Part shown: positions 44,358 through 56,579 of the stretch, in pieces | Numbering within the stretch: position 1 is the stretch's first letter | Layout: every line of letters starts with the position of its first letter | DNA from: Odontocerum albicorne | Lineage: Eukaryota; Arthropoda; Insecta; Trichoptera; Odontoceridae | DNA: 64,000 bases | Direction: 5' to 3' | NCBI GenBank assembly: GCA_949825065.1 | Contig: OX463845.1 | Coordinates: forward strand, 25,398,728-25,462,727 | Program-made: the position numbers and the translations under genes | The notes under the pieces: generated by a model | What the model was told of the DNA's origin: nothing | What the model saw: the letters and a program-made list of their open reading frames with translations, nothing else | Databases searched by the model: none

Positions 44358-46887
44358 CGAGCAAATCATTAAAAGGATTGAAGAATCAAATGCATACTCG
44401 TATATTATGATAGAACAAAAATACGTTAAGGGAAGTTACCAGAATAGAATAACCCGATAAATAATAATAAACTTACATTAGTTAATCTCGAAAATTTTCA
44501 TTGCAACTTTTTTGGATTGAAAGAACGCTGATGTTTTGCTAGCTATGCAGCCACCATTTCAAAGAATCTATACGAGTACAATATACCATGTCGGGGTAGG
44601 TAGAGAGCCAAACTTTCCTATCAAGACACGCTTTCTTCACCTTCTTTACACTCATACATATTATCAAACAGCTCTTTCTGTTTCTCTTATTCCTAACCTT
44701 TGATTTTTTTTCATTTGGTTCAACCGTACTTTTGTCGGTCGTTTTCTACATACTCGTATTTAAGCTATGTAAAATGGGAAAAACGTTAAAAAATAAGTAG
44801 TTACATAAATCGTTTGACGATTTAAATATAAAATTGTATCAGTGGCTACGATAAAGAAGGGGATATTGGAAAGAAGGATAATGGGGCAATCAGGAAGCAT
44901 GCTTCGTTATTGAAGAGAAATACAATATGTTTTTGAGTCCCTGTTTGAAATACGCTAACAACGGATCGTGTCTTATGTTTGCTGGCAGTAAGTCTTTTGC
45001 CATGGACAGTAAAAAATGACGTGAAAAATTATGTTATACAGTAACAAAGTAATGTCAAAATGTCAAGAAGATATCACTAAATGAAAATTGAGGTTTCAAA
45101 GTATTTGAAACGATGGGTATCTCTTAAGTCAACCTATCTTGGCAATTATTTTTGAAAACTAATGAGTTTGAGATGAGAAATTTTGAAAATATGACTTTGC
45201 ACATCAAGACAAAAGGATGAAATATTTATACCTGTAAACTAAATTTGATAAACTTTCCTTCTATTCTGTGTTAATCAACGGAGTAATCTTATATCTTACT
45301 CTTATATATAATATTATCAAGACGCCAAACGTGATAACTTGCGCAGGAACTAACGGAAAGCAATTACAACTTCCACGCGGCGGTGTTGAAATATAACTAT
45401 ATTTTGCCAATGTGTTTGGCTTGTCATCCTCAGGTGTTATAACAAAACACAGCCTCATTGTTCTATTCTCTGTATTATGACTAACGTAGAATATAACGGA
45501 TGAAATTATTGCTTTAATTAACTTTCGACGTGGTTCTTCTGATAATTCAATATCTTGGAAAATATGTGTAAAATTATTATTTAAATAACACATTTATTTT
45601 TAAAACTCGTGATTTGGGTCTTCCCTCATGACCTACAACGTCAGCACCAACGCATAGTTATTGAACCAAGTATTATTTATATCAATGATGAGATTCCGCA
45701 GATTTGGTAATCAGTATGCCAATCGCATGAACCATTTTTATCTCCCTTTGAACTTAAATAAAATAAACTAGATTTTTTCAATCTCACGATTCCGCAAGTG
45801 TTTCGTAATGGTTTATTATTATTTTTTATTTACTTCTGAATCGGATACATGTGAAAAATCTATTGGATTAAAATGCTTTCTCTATCATACCTTACAATAA
45901 CAGATATTCTTAGAAAAGCGCGCCAAGTACGAGTATATCAAGAGTTGTTAGGAGTATTAATTTGTCAGCACTTAAATTTTGGGTTTATTGATAAAATCAA
46001 TACATCTACAGTGCCCTCTATAGGACAGTCTTGTACTGTGTGAGTTAGAATATTCTTTGTAAGCTATTTGTGAATATTTTTTTATTTGCTCAAGAACAAA
46101 GAACTAAAATTAAAGCCACCTTACTACAATTTGAATATTGATTAATTCATAAAAAATAATCACCACTCTTCATAATTTATTTGGTTCAAAAAAATAATAC
46201 CTCAGTAATAATTTGATTCGTAGTTTTAATCGTTGAATTTCTTTATTTATGTATTATTCAAGAAATGTTCTTTATTTATGTATTATTTGAATTTCTTTAT
46301 TTTTATCTATGAGAGAAGGAATAAATTATTGAAAAGTAATTATGACAAAAATATTATTTTAGAGCACTGCAGGCTCAGACAAACATTATTTTTAACGTTT
46401 TGAAATTCTTTACCTTTACGATAAAAAACGGAGATAAAAAATTCTATTAAACGAGAAGTTGGTTTGACCTGTGTACACACCAGATATATAAATATGACAA
46501 AAAAGTTAATAATTTTATTAGTCTTAAGACGTTGTATCTATCTTGTATAATTTAATTGATATGTTTTTCTATTATATAATACGAGTATAATATAGGGACA
46601 TCATAAGTAATAAAATATGTGAAAAAATATGTAAATAAAAATATTATTTATACCTAGTTTCATAACTTGGCCTTGATAATTCTTGATCAATTTAGATTAA
46701 CATTTCAAACACCTCATTGAACATCACGATCCGTGTAAATTGATATACTCGTATGTCTCCTAAAAGTTATCCTTGTGTGGGTTCTTGATATGCGGACTAT
46801 ACCAGGGGTAATTCCCAATTTCCCAGTTTACCAGGGGCAAGTTATGAAATAACTTTGGAAAAATCCAAGTATATATTAAATACATAA
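44358..46887. other. A+T-rich stretch, no gene seen
   Basis: Dense in TACGAGTA motifs (44395, 44571, 44751, 45928, 46580, 46746). A foldback-type tail resemblance lies near 45390-45440 (minus strand ACACCTGAGGATGACAAGCC). A 110-codon minus frame (45261-45593) overlaps it and has no family match. Confidence 0.5.
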
Positions 46888-47310
46888 AACCACTGTTTTA
46901 TAGACAAAGATAACTATTTCTCTAGATATGGCCTCTGACGGAGCAGTCTCATTTCTTATAAACCACTGTTTTATAGATATAGACAACTACTTCTCTAGAT
47001 ATGACCTCTGACGCAGTAGTCTCATTTCTTTAAAAAATCACTGTTTTATAGATATAGATAACTACTTCTCTAGATATGACCTCTGACGTAGTAGTCTCAT
47101 TTCTTTAAAAATGCACTGTTTTATAGATATAGATAACTACTTATCTAGATATGACCTCTGACGTAGTAGTCTCATTTCTTTAAAAATCACTGTTTAATAG
47201 ATATAGATAACTACTTTTCTAGACATGCCCTCTGACGTAGCAGTCTCATTTCTTTAAAACTACAGTTTTATAGATATAGATAACTACTCCTACTTCTCTA
47301 GATATGGTCT
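46888..47310. repeat. minisatellite of 73-75 bp, 6 copies
   Basis: Six units with CACTGTTTTATAGATATAGA, TAACTACTTCTCTAGATATG and CCTCTGACGTAGTAGTCTCA. Starts at about 46891, 46964, 47039, 47114, 47188 and 47262. Units differ by point changes and single-base indels; the last is truncated. Confidence 0.93.
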
Positions 47311-48639
47311 CTTATTTCTTCAAAACAAATTTCGTATCTCTTTCTTACATACTTAAACTGTCAGTTTAAATATTCACATGTTCCCACTTAGTCGAATCCA
47401 AAGTAATTGCATGCATTATTTCAACCGTTTTTAAATTTATCAATCACATCAATGTCATGTCCAACAACTTGTCACATTTTATTATTTGCTGAAACAGTTT
47501 TATTTTTTAAACGAATGCCAGTGCATTTTATATTTTAATGGTTTTAACTTTTGAATTTGTAATGTGGTGTGAAAATAAACATTTTTTTTAAATGTTTTAT
47601 TCATAAACTGAAGAACTTTTCCTTTTAAGTTAAGAGTTAATGTTTCTAACGTAAAATTTATTTTAAGAAAAATGCAAAAAGCTCTTTCATTTTAAGTGTC
47701 TTCTCTCCATCCCATGAATAGCAGAGTAAGGAGGTACAAGTGGTACCAACCTTTAAATCATAATTATTCTCGGTTGATTTTTCACTTGGGTTGGTTTCCC
47801 GCACAACCTCGCAAATTATCCTCCAGTTTTTCCTCTTCATCACTCATTTTTACTGCTTTGTTAGGAGAAGTCACTAAAGAGGATTAGTGTTAAGAATCAT
47901 AATACCTTATATTTTATTTACGTTTTCTTTGAATAGAATAAAAAAAATCGACGTACAAAGGTTTCAATACTATTATATTTTGTGCATGTTTCTGTAGTAA
48001 AGAATATTTGTGCAAAAAAAGTTTTCAAATATATTCAATAATAAATAATAATATCTTTTGACGTATTGAATTAAAGTTTGCGTACAGTTTTATTTATTTA
48101 TTTTTATTTTTATTTATTTTACACATGACAAGAAATATACACAATTTGCGAAAAAACAACAGGTAATTTAATTAGGAAACACAATTTTAATGGATCTTGG
48201 TTTGTTGCCTTTCATTTGTCCCCAGTAAAAAAGCCTTTTGCCTGTATCTCACTGAGGACATATAGCATTAAAAATAAATCGATACTTCTTTCCGATTTTT
48301 TATTGTATGAAACCTCGTTGCACATTTTCATCAACCTGCCAAACAGTGACACTCAATTACATATGTATACATCACGCGAATCAAACCCCTCACACTTAAT
48401 CACTCCTGGCAGACCAAAACAATCATCCCACCATATACCGCACATAGTCATAAAAAAATCACAAAAAACACCACACTCAAGAGCTCACACGAACCTTTGC
48501 TACAAGTCACTCTTGCAAACCCAAGTATTCCAACTCCTGTCGCAATAACAACCACGCTCCGATCGACTGCCTAAATTATTTTCCAGCAATATCCAACGAA
48601 TTCGCACAATTACAGGATAGTGATAAAAATATGTATCGT
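47311..48639. other. A+T-rich stretch, no gene seen
   Basis: TTTATTTATTTATTTTTATT-like simple sequence near 48088-48122. A 110-codon plus frame (48216-48548) is C-rich and lacks family motifs; not called a gene. Confidence 0.5.
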
Positions 48640-48970
48640 ATATTAAGGATTTTGTTTCACCAATACTAATGTCATGGGGGTTTTTAGCTTCGAATCTCGA
48701 TGGTACCCGACAAAAAATAAAGAAAACTGGAAAGGATCACAGCCTGGAAAAATATTTCGTTTGGTAATCATACTCGAGCCCCTATTACGTTTGCGAATAT
48801 TGTTGCTTATTCACGTGTGCTGGTGTTGCCAACACCTGCAATGACAAATCGTGAGTTTCGTGCCTACTCCAGTAGTTCAAATGTTCAAAGTCTGAAGGTC
48901 GATAACAATATTGTCTTTTATCCGAATGTCCGAATATATATACGAGTATGTCCGAATCGCCAAGCCAGAT
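48640..48970 (+). repeat. SINE-B copy carrying a TACGAGTA insertion
   Basis: Box B GCTTCGAATCTCGATGGTAC, body TTGCGAATATTGTTGCTTAT, GTGCCTACTCCAGTAGTTC, then ATGTCCGAAT, ATATATACGAGT and ATGTCCGAATCGCC in succession. Other SINE-B copies have only one ATGTCCGAATCGCC. Confidence 0.65.
48941..48948 (+). other. TACGAGTA motif inside SINE-B
   Basis: The SINE-B end reads CAATATGTCCGAATCGCC in the copy at 18543. Here TACGAGTA sits immediately before TGTCCGAATCGCC, and ATGTCCGAAT is repeated upstream, so extra bases were added in this copy. Confidence 0.6.
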
Positions 48971-49594
48971 ATGTTAAAGAATACCACACCAAAGAAGAAC
49001 CAATACGTACATACATATTGAACTCATGTGTATGCCTTCGATAAAGCACATTATGTATTTTAATGTAGATCCACCGCAGTTATTTTAATAAATATTTATT
49101 TTCTTGAAATCTAGACGGCGTATATGCAAACACTATTCGAGAGAAATATCATAGAAATTCAACAAAACCCAGTACGTTGACCTAGCGGCCATGCATGCTC
49201 ATAAGCATCACTACTCGTTAAAAAGTTAAACATTTACTGGGAAAAGTAGTTTTACTTCCTTTTCTTCTTCATCGTCCACTTTCCATTCAGTGCTGGATAA
49301 AAGCTTATCTAATGGTTCTCCCTCGTTTTCTATCCTGAACCTCAAACTGTATCTTCCTCTTGATGAGTTTTTTGCATTATTGAAGTAATGAAAAAAATCC
49401 AATATTGAAGGAAGACTAAAAGTATTCTAGGAGTTTCAAAATCGTCCGTTTCTTGATATTTTATAAATACGAGTATATCCTCAAAACATTTAAAAAAAAA
49501 TCTTTAAATCATCATTATCGTCTAAGGCATTGTTAAGATGATCTCCATGGCCTGAATCATAGTCCCTGTCTGGTTGAGTTTAATAACAATACAC

Positions 49595-49755
49595 ATGCGG
49601 AAGTGTTGCTGTCTAAGCATTACCAACACGTGCCATGACGGACGGAAATTCCGTGCCTACTCTAGTGGTTCTAAAACAGAAGGCGCGAGCAATGGGATCG
49701 AAAATAAGTTATCTAGTGGCCAAGATTTTCAATATGGCTACATCGCTAATTTGGA
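49595..49755 (+). repeat. SINE-B 3' half
   Basis: CAACACGTGCCATGACGGAC, GAAATTCCGTGCCTACTCTA, AGGCGCGAGCAATGGGATCG, ending CAATATGGCTACATCGCTAA. Good guide to the family consensus in this region. Confidence 0.65.
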
Positions 49756-51404
49756 TAAACTGAAGGATACTTGACCAATCAATGGAAGGTCTAGGTCAAA
49801 AGGGGAAAAATAAATTATCTTTTTCGATCTTATTATTCCATAAACAATTATAACTTTTTCCGAGTTCTGTCCAGTACATGACAACCGTATTAAAAACCAA
49901 TGGCCCATTTTTGATATTTTGTTATTGTTCGTTAATTTACTAACAAACAACCACAGTAAAGAATAGAGAAAAAAATAAAAGCAATGCAGGATACATCATA
50001 ATGTACTCTATTGTAAAGGCTTTTCTTCCCCTCTTGATTCATTTTGTCATTCCACATTTTTCTAGGCTTTCCCTCACTACTCTTACACTTTTGACTATTT
50101 TTCTATATTATGTTATTTCATATTTTTTTCATCATTTTGTCTTTTTACGTAGCCGACGCATCTCCGTGCTTTTCTTTCATTTCGCATTATTTCCTAATGT
50201 CCTTATATAATATATTATCCTGTCAAACATTTGTAAGACGTCAATGTAAGGCTAGCATAGCGTGAATGAATTTGAATTTCTCTTTTCTTCATGAGAGAAA
50301 GTCAATAAAAACATTTGATTTTTAAACGCGTTCTTTTCGGTACATCATGCTTAAAAATAACGAAACAAGAAGTAATTTGCAGGACTTCGCATATTTTTTC
50401 GATAGTTCCTTCCCTCTCTCACTTAACAAGGACTCCCATCCCGTCTGGCATATTTGATCGTGATTAAAAATCAGTCGGTTCAGTTTGTTGAGAGTAAATA
50501 TTTAAATTGCTAAGCGATGCGTACGGTTGGGAATGTGTACAACTCAATGCACGCCATTTCCCGTTTACACTTTTGACACTTCGATTAACTCAATGATGAT
50601 TTTTGAAACAGAAAATTAAATATTTTTTTTCGTTTGAGTAGAAGTTGTAAATAAGTTAATTGGTGTATTTACTTGTACGAATATTTAATAATTCGTCTGT
50701 CAACTTTTTGGATTTCTAAATTTAATCAAGCCAGACCTATAAAATTATCAGAGTGAATGCTTTTTTGATTACACTTTATGCGCTTTAATTAAATATTTTA
50801 TTTCAAATTCTATTATTTTTAATTTAACTTGTTAACAAACAATATACTCCGCAAGATGAATGAATGAATGATGAAAGAGTTTCAAAAATAATTTATAAAA
50901 GTAGTATAGAAAGTACGAGAAGCTAAAACGTAGCATGATGAATGAAATTCGGAAAGAGTGAAATCCCTTTTAGTAGGACATTATGCATGATGAGGTGTTT
51001 ACACATGGCATGAGCGGAAGATGAATATACTGAAGTTTTGATCTGTTTTCTCTGACTTTTTCCAATAGGGACATAGCGTGATGATGATAAACTTGTTTAC
51101 AACTCATTTTCAGTATTTGACCAGGAAAATATATAACACGAAAATCTAAATGTAGCTGACCTGTTTCACTTTATAAAATAAATTTTCAAATGTGATTTTT
51201 AGTCGATTTGTTATCATTTGTTTCTTGTTGCACATGAAAACTCGTAGTTAGTTGTACACAATACAAAATCGTTTCTATAAAATTATTCAAAGCTTTTTAC
51301 CACCCTACTCTCAGAAATTGATTCACTTGGCAATACCGTGTATTTCAAGGTCTTCATTAACATTTCATACCTTCCATACTACTTGAATAGATATATAGAT
51401 AGGC
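49756..51404. other. A+T-rich stretch, no gene seen
   Basis: No supported gene. A moderately GC-richer patch at about 50430-50600 lacks recognisable features. Confidence 0.5.
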
Positions 51405-51832
51405 AATTCCTCGTGATCGAGTATGAGTGTCAGTCATCTTGCAGATAAAAGACGCATGCTTCGGCATTCATACAGTTTTGATAGGTCAAACCCAAAGTTC
51501 CAATAGAAAGGATATCAAACCGTTCGAATCCAAAGTTTCGATGGCAATGCGATCTAAGTTCAAAGATGATCGGCAGATTAAACATGCTGCAGTCTTTCGT
51601 TGGGTAGAGCTTTTTATGAAGCGTTAATACTGCGTTGCTTAGCAGTGTTATAAGAATTGATGATAAGCGGCATGTAAGTAACAGAAAACATAAATTGTTA
51701 TGTACTCGTATATGGTAGTAGAACGATTAAAGAGTAACACCAGTCCAGGAATGCATCCGTTAGGAATCGAACTTGAGGCACCCACTTGCTTAACACGAAT
51801 GTTAACCGTTAGATCACAGCCACTGACTTGTA
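51405..51832 (-). repeat. SINE-C copy, full length
   Basis: The most complete SINE-C: 3' end CGTGATCGAGTATGAGTGTC, middle GATCGGCAGATTAAACATGC and GTGTTATAAGAATTGATGAT, head at 51750-51832. The reverse complement of the head has box A region GTGATCTAACGGTTAACATT and box B AGTTCGATTCCTAACGG. About 430 bp. It carries a TACTCGTA motif at 51703-51710. Confidence 0.75.
51703..51710 (-). other. TACTCGTA motif inside SINE-C
   Basis: Removing CTCGTA restores GTTATGTATATGGTAG, which aligns better with the corresponding part of the SINE-C copy at about 8005-8020. Supports insertion, less cleanly than the LINE case. Confidence 0.45.
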
Positions 51833-52623
51833 TATATTATTCTTGCAAACATCGATTTTCAGTATTTGAGTTTCTCCGTTTTAAAATCCGATCCCATAAA
51901 GGACCAGAGTCGTAAAACTTGAATAAAATACTTTTGCTGATGGAAAAGTCCTGTCGGTTTCAATTCACTTGCCGAACTCTAAAGAGATTTATTAAAGATT
52001 ATTTTTGAGCAGACGTTAAAAAAGTTGGAAAGCGACTCGTTTACATATGTATGAAGAAAGTTTTCCTTCTAGACAGTCCTTCGTATTAAAAAAGAGAAAC
52101 ATTTTGAATCAGCAACTTTTATGAATAAATTATGTTAATGAGGAGCGGAGCGCCTCGAGTTAAATGACGACTTCCTTGTCTCAAGAGATTTAGGTGAACC
52201 ATTCACATTTAACGGAAAAATTCGACACACGACAAAATAACGCCTGTCAGCTTTTTTCACTTCATGAGATTTAACCATGATTCTTTTGTCGTTATAACAC
52301 ATGGCTAAACTAAAAAAATGTGTCACTTTGGTAAACTTTTGATATGCAAAAGAAGTGTAAAGTAAATTTTCTGATTATAAGTTAACATATCGTTATTTTT
52401 GGTTAATTTTATTAAAATACGTAAAAATATTATTTTACGTTTGTTCGGTTTACACTGGATTAATCCGCTAGTTATTTATTTTCCTTTGGATAGTTAGTTG
52501 TGTTACACTATGACGTGTATTTCTCATGATGTGACCGAATTGTTCTAACTTTCAATATTTCATAGTTTGGAGTAATTCACAATTTTTATATGCAAGTACT
52601 TCCACATTCTGAATTTTGAGAAT

Positions 52624-52683
52624 TTACTTGTACATTTGAAAAGCTTCAATCAATTTACTTGCACATCTGAAAAGCTTCAATGC
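52624..52683. repeat. 30-bp tandem duplication
   Basis: TTTACTTG(T/C)ACAT(T/C)TG then AAAAGCTTCAAT, twice in succession. Confidence 0.8.
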
Positions 52684-53129
52684 TTCTGAGAACAGTGTCC
52701 ATTTCATTGACAATATTTGAGATGTTGAAGCTAATTATTGGCATTCGCAGGTGTTCGTTACTGAAAATATATTTATTTCTTTACGAAAGGGTTTCTGCTA
52801 CCTTTTTTCTGGTCTTTATTTCTTAAGAGGGATCTCATTTTTAGCAGCCTTCATTTTCGGATATATATAATGGTTGACACATTGTACTGTCTCGCCGTTA
52901 ACTACAATATTAGCTTTGGATATAGTGGGAGATTTCTCGCTACTATTGACAGTGTGTTTTTTTTTCTTCGTATTAGTAACTTTTACCATTATTACCATTC
53001 TTAATGCCATATTAAATAAATAAATAAATACAGGTTTATTGATAGCAACATAGTATGTACATAATATATTTAGACACATTTCAAGAACACATTAAAAAAA
53101 GAATACATTAAAAAACAGAAGCTATCAAA

Positions 53130-53600
53130 AAGTCTATTCGCTCTTTCTATTATGTATCGACCTTTCCTCTCTTTTATTGATACGTTTTCTATAATTTTTA
53201 ATAACACTCTTTATAAAATTTCCCATTTTCTATTGCATCCACCTTTCCTCTGTTTTATTGACATATTTTATAATTTTTAATGACACATTAACCCTTTATA
53301 CAATTTTCCATAATTCATTCACCTTTGCTGTTATTCTAATGACATGTATTTCACTTTTTTTATCATTCATTCAACTTGGCTTTTATTTTTAATGACAAAC
53401 TCGTATATTTCACTTTTTCTTTCAATCATTCACTTTTTTTTATTGACATATGAATTCCACCTTTACTTATTGTAGTATTAATTTTTATTTTTTATTTTTT
53501 TAATGACATATCCGTTTCAGCTTTTTTATCGTCCGTACACATTTTCTATTATATTTAATAACGTATGTATTTAACATTTTCTATAATTTATGACATATTA
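53130..53600. repeat. decayed tandem repeat, period about 60-75 bp
   Basis: Loose repetition of TTTTATTGACATATTT-like, TTTTTAATGACA-like and CATTCACCTTT-like phrases in the same order, six or more times. Strongly diverged. One unit contains AACTCGTATATT where neighbours have a plain TAT. Confidence 0.5.
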
Positions 53601-53724
53601 ATTTTAAGGCAAATATCATATCGTGAAACCTTATTATATTTGAAATTACAGTTGACAAGAGAGAAATTGTGGAAATATACAATGAGCATCATTGGTGTAT
53701 GGGATGAATACTTGCAAATAATTA

Positions 53725-53732
53725 TTTTGTAG
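53725..53732. repeat. left target duplication of hAT element
   Basis: TTTTGTAG, repeated exactly at 54786-54793. Eight bases is the rule for hAT insertions. Confidence 0.9.
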
Positions 53733-54785
53733 CAGGGCTGTGGAGTCGAAGAAAAAAAAACACGACTCCGACTCCGATTCCTATATTTACCAATAACACG
53801 ACTCCGACTCCACAACTCCGACTCCACGACTCCGACTCCACAACTCCGACTCCACAACTCCGACTCAAAAAAGCTCAATTTTATCAGGTTGTTTCCTACC
53901 TTTTCATATAGCCATTTTTTTCATGTTATAGGGATAAAAATAAAACAAGATCAAACTTTAATAATTATTTATTAGAATTTGTTCTTAAAAACAACATTGC
54001 TTCTATTAAATCTATATTCGTAGAGGCTCTCAAACCAGAATTGAGAATTTTAAGAACGGAAAATAACCGCTCTACGGATACTTGGGTTGGCGGTAATGCT
54101 GTAACGATCAATGCTGAATTTTTTACCATTTCTAGATACCGCTGTATTGCCATTTCAACATTTAACTTATAAGTTCGGTCAATTTTTTCCATTATTTTCA
54201 ATGCATCATAAAATTCAATTTTAAATTTTGAAATATAGTCTCCTTCATCTATATTGGGACTGTGATTCAAACGAGGACGTTTTAGTTTATCTTGTTCATT
54301 GAGATATTTTTCAAAATCGTCTTCAGATTCAGTGGTGTCGGATGAAGATGATGATACTTGGTGTACGCTGCCTGCTGTCGTCTCTTTTTCTAGTCGAAGG
54401 CCTTTCATACGAACGGTTAATTCAAACAGCGCTTTTAGCTCTATTTATTTGTTCTTCCGTCAATATGGATCGAACCATGGGGTTAACATAGATCCCAGCC
54501 AACAGAATTTTCTTTCGACGTGAGAAAGAAGGAGACAAACACATTTTCGTAGACTTTATGCATTAAATGGATCTCGGTGATTCACCATATCGGCGCGACT
54601 TGTGCCTGCAAGTTTAATATTCGTGCACAATACACATTCATTATAATAATTTAAAAAAAAGTATTTTGAATTTTAACAAAAAAGTAGTCGGAGTCGCTCG
54701 TTTTTTACGACTCCTACTCCGACTCCGACTCCGGCCCAAACACCGCGACTCCGCGACTCCGACTCCAACTCCGACTCCTCACCTG
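53733..54785 (-). mobile_element. hAT element, non-autonomous, 1053 bp
   Basis: Bounded by a perfect 8-bp target duplication (TTTTGTAG). The left end is CAGGGCTGTGGAGTCG and the right end, reversed, CAGGTGAGGAGTCG, matching except for a 2-bp gap. Both subterminal regions are runs of GACTCC-type triplet repeats (53758-53870 and 54685-54780), which themselves form an inverted pair. Inside is the C-terminal part of a hAT transposase on the minus strand; the catalytic centre and zinc-finger region are missing. The element can move only if a transposase is supplied from elsewhere. Confidence 0.93.
53965..54540 (-). pseudogene. hAT transposase C-terminal remnant with dimerisation domain
   Basis: An open 147-codon stretch (54408 to 53965) ends with the hAT dimerisation domain: ALPPTQVSVERLFSVLKILN, then a GLRAS segment and AMLFLRTN, matching the pattern P-x-S-x-x-x-E-R-x-F-S ... 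R ... L-x-x-L. Upstream in another frame LLAGIYVNPMVRSILTEEQI continues the same protein, so one frameshift lies near 54430; a stop also occurs near 54437. An acidic serine-rich loop (SSSSSDTTESEDD) precedes the domain. The rest of the transposase is absent. The remnant could in principle still dimerise, but no start or promoter is evident. Confidence 0.85.
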
Positions 54786-54793
54786 TTTTGTAG
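54786..54793. repeat. right target duplication of hAT element
   Basis: TTTTGTAG, identical to 53725-53732. Confidence 0.9.
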
Positions 54794-55689
54794 GTATGCA
54801 CCACCCAAATACTTTCCAAACTAAATATTACATAAAATATCAATTCTGTATAAATATTACATAAACTGATTGTTGGAAATAATAATTATAAATTATGAAT
54901 TAACCAGATCTTTGTATACATGAAAATGTTGAAGAAACAAATGTAAAAAATATTACAACTTAGACTAATTAATGGTACATTTGTATTTTATCTATATAAG
55001 TTTAATAAAGTTCGTGTTTTACATAAAATATGTGATTTTAATTTACACACAATTTGAAAATAAAACAACACAAGTACTGCATTTTCCGCTTCTCAAAATA
55101 AATAAATAAATATATTTTTGTAATTTGAAGAATAATATGATTAGTTTTCTTATTGTTTTGTAATTTATTATTCACCTCCAATATAACATGAAACATCGAC
55201 ATTGTGATAAAAGGAAAGATATAATTATTTTAATGCATGCTTTGTATTTAAGGATGTGACATTTCATTAAGTCTCACAAGGAAGTCATTTAAAACTTCTC
55301 TGTTAAAAGTTTTTCATCTACAGTTTCTCCTGACGTAACAACAGGCCCCAAACACAATGCAGTTATAATTACATTTCATTTTTCTGAATACAAAACTTGT
55401 CCAAAATAAAGGGGAAAGTTGTAAAAGCATGACGAGTAACTTGAATGGATATTGGACCGCTTTGTGTTTATGATACGTGCTGTACAATCTGGTTAAGTAG
55501 AGAAGGTATACAAATTGTCAAAATAGCTGCTTAGATAATTTATTCTAGATTTTTGTTAACGTTATTTTAATGTTTGGCTTGATCGGTTAGGACCAAGTGA
55601 AAAGAGGGGTAGTTTTTGTTCACAACTAAGCTATTTTAATATAAGATATATGATTAAATTTTCCGCTATTCCATGAAAACAATAGTGTA

Positions 55690-55950
55690 GTTAGATCAAG
55701 TGGACAAAATCTTGAAAGAAGTAAAGGTTGAAAGTTAGAAAAACCGAAGAAGCTTTATGAAAACTATATGGATATGGAAGAATCTAAAAATGTATGTCTT
55801 GGTGAGAAAGCTTAGCACTCTGTCCTATCTGCCTATCCTGACAAGGAAACTGTGTTGTGGTACGTATGTATGTGGGAGGAAAGGATTGCCGTGTCGCGGA
55901 CCGATTTCAGTTAAGGAGACATACCTTGCTCCTGATGGAACATAGAGGAT
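55690..55950 (+). pseudogene. possible LINE C-terminal fragment
   Basis: VKVES, stop, KNRRSFMKTIWIWKNLKMYV resembles the LINE end pattern V-x-x-G-x-G-R-P-x-x-x-W-x-x-x-I-x-x-D-M-x-x-L. Low similarity; assignment is a guess from the spacing of a few residues. Confidence 0.25.
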
Positions 55951-55997
55951 ATTTGATAAATTAAAATCCTTTTGTAATCACAATTTCAGTGTATTTA

Positions 55998-56297
55998 TTA
56001 GTTCTCATGTCTAAATACACTTTCTTGAAAACTATTTTCTAATATGATGATGCTATCAATATTCGAGGCTCGATTTAAAAGGGACAGCCCGAGAAACAAA
56101 GAAAGAATACTTGGCAAGTTAGTTCTATTTATTGTCAGTCTAAATAAATTTATATTTCTGTTTCTCAAACTGTTGTCAAGAACATAAAACCACATATTTT
56201 CCAACATAATTGGATAAGATGATCCTATCATCAGTAATTTAAAGATGTAAGAAAGGACTCTCATATCCCTTCTTACGATTAAAATACAGTATTCCAA
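55998..56297 (-). pseudogene. jockey/CR1-like LINE C-terminus
   Basis: A 99-codon minus frame: RRDMRVLSYIFKLLMIGSS, MLENMWFYVLDNSL, LFRLTINRTNLPS, LSLLNRASNIDSI. The order R-R, K-L-L-x-G, F-x-V-x, R-T-N, L-N-x-x-x-x-I-D matches the last segment of jockey-type reverse-transcriptase proteins, and RRDM plus KLL are shared with the 24-kb remnant. Only the C-terminal end is present. Probably a 5'-truncated insertion. Confidence 0.5.
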
Positions 56298-56579
56298 TAT
56301 ATCCGTACAACTGCCACTTATTGGTAATTTTCTCGAGTTGTTATTAATAGAAAATCGATGAAATCGGCGAAAACATAAATAAAATACAAACGAAATCTAT
56401 AATAACGTGATCATAATTTTTTACTATTCTCTGCTGGTTTTTGTATTTTTTTGTACTAAAAATGATTCACGATAATTGTTAGTTCAATCGACTATTATAA
56501 TATTAACAAGTAAGTGGTTAATTATATACCATTTTGTAACGCTAAATAATATTTACTAATAAATCCACTAGGAATTGTA

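Noticed and set aside
45261..45593. 110-codon minus-strand frame
   Set aside because: No family motif, and it overlaps a foldback-type hairpin tail. Length is unremarkable for 64 kb.
48216..48548. 110-codon plus-strand frame rich in Ser, Thr and His
   Set aside because: No recognisable domain, no splice or promoter context, and open mainly because the stretch is C-rich.
53756..53870. GACTCC triplet run as an independent microsatellite
   Set aside because: It lies inside the hAT element next to its end and is mirrored at the other end (54685-54780), so it is part of the element.
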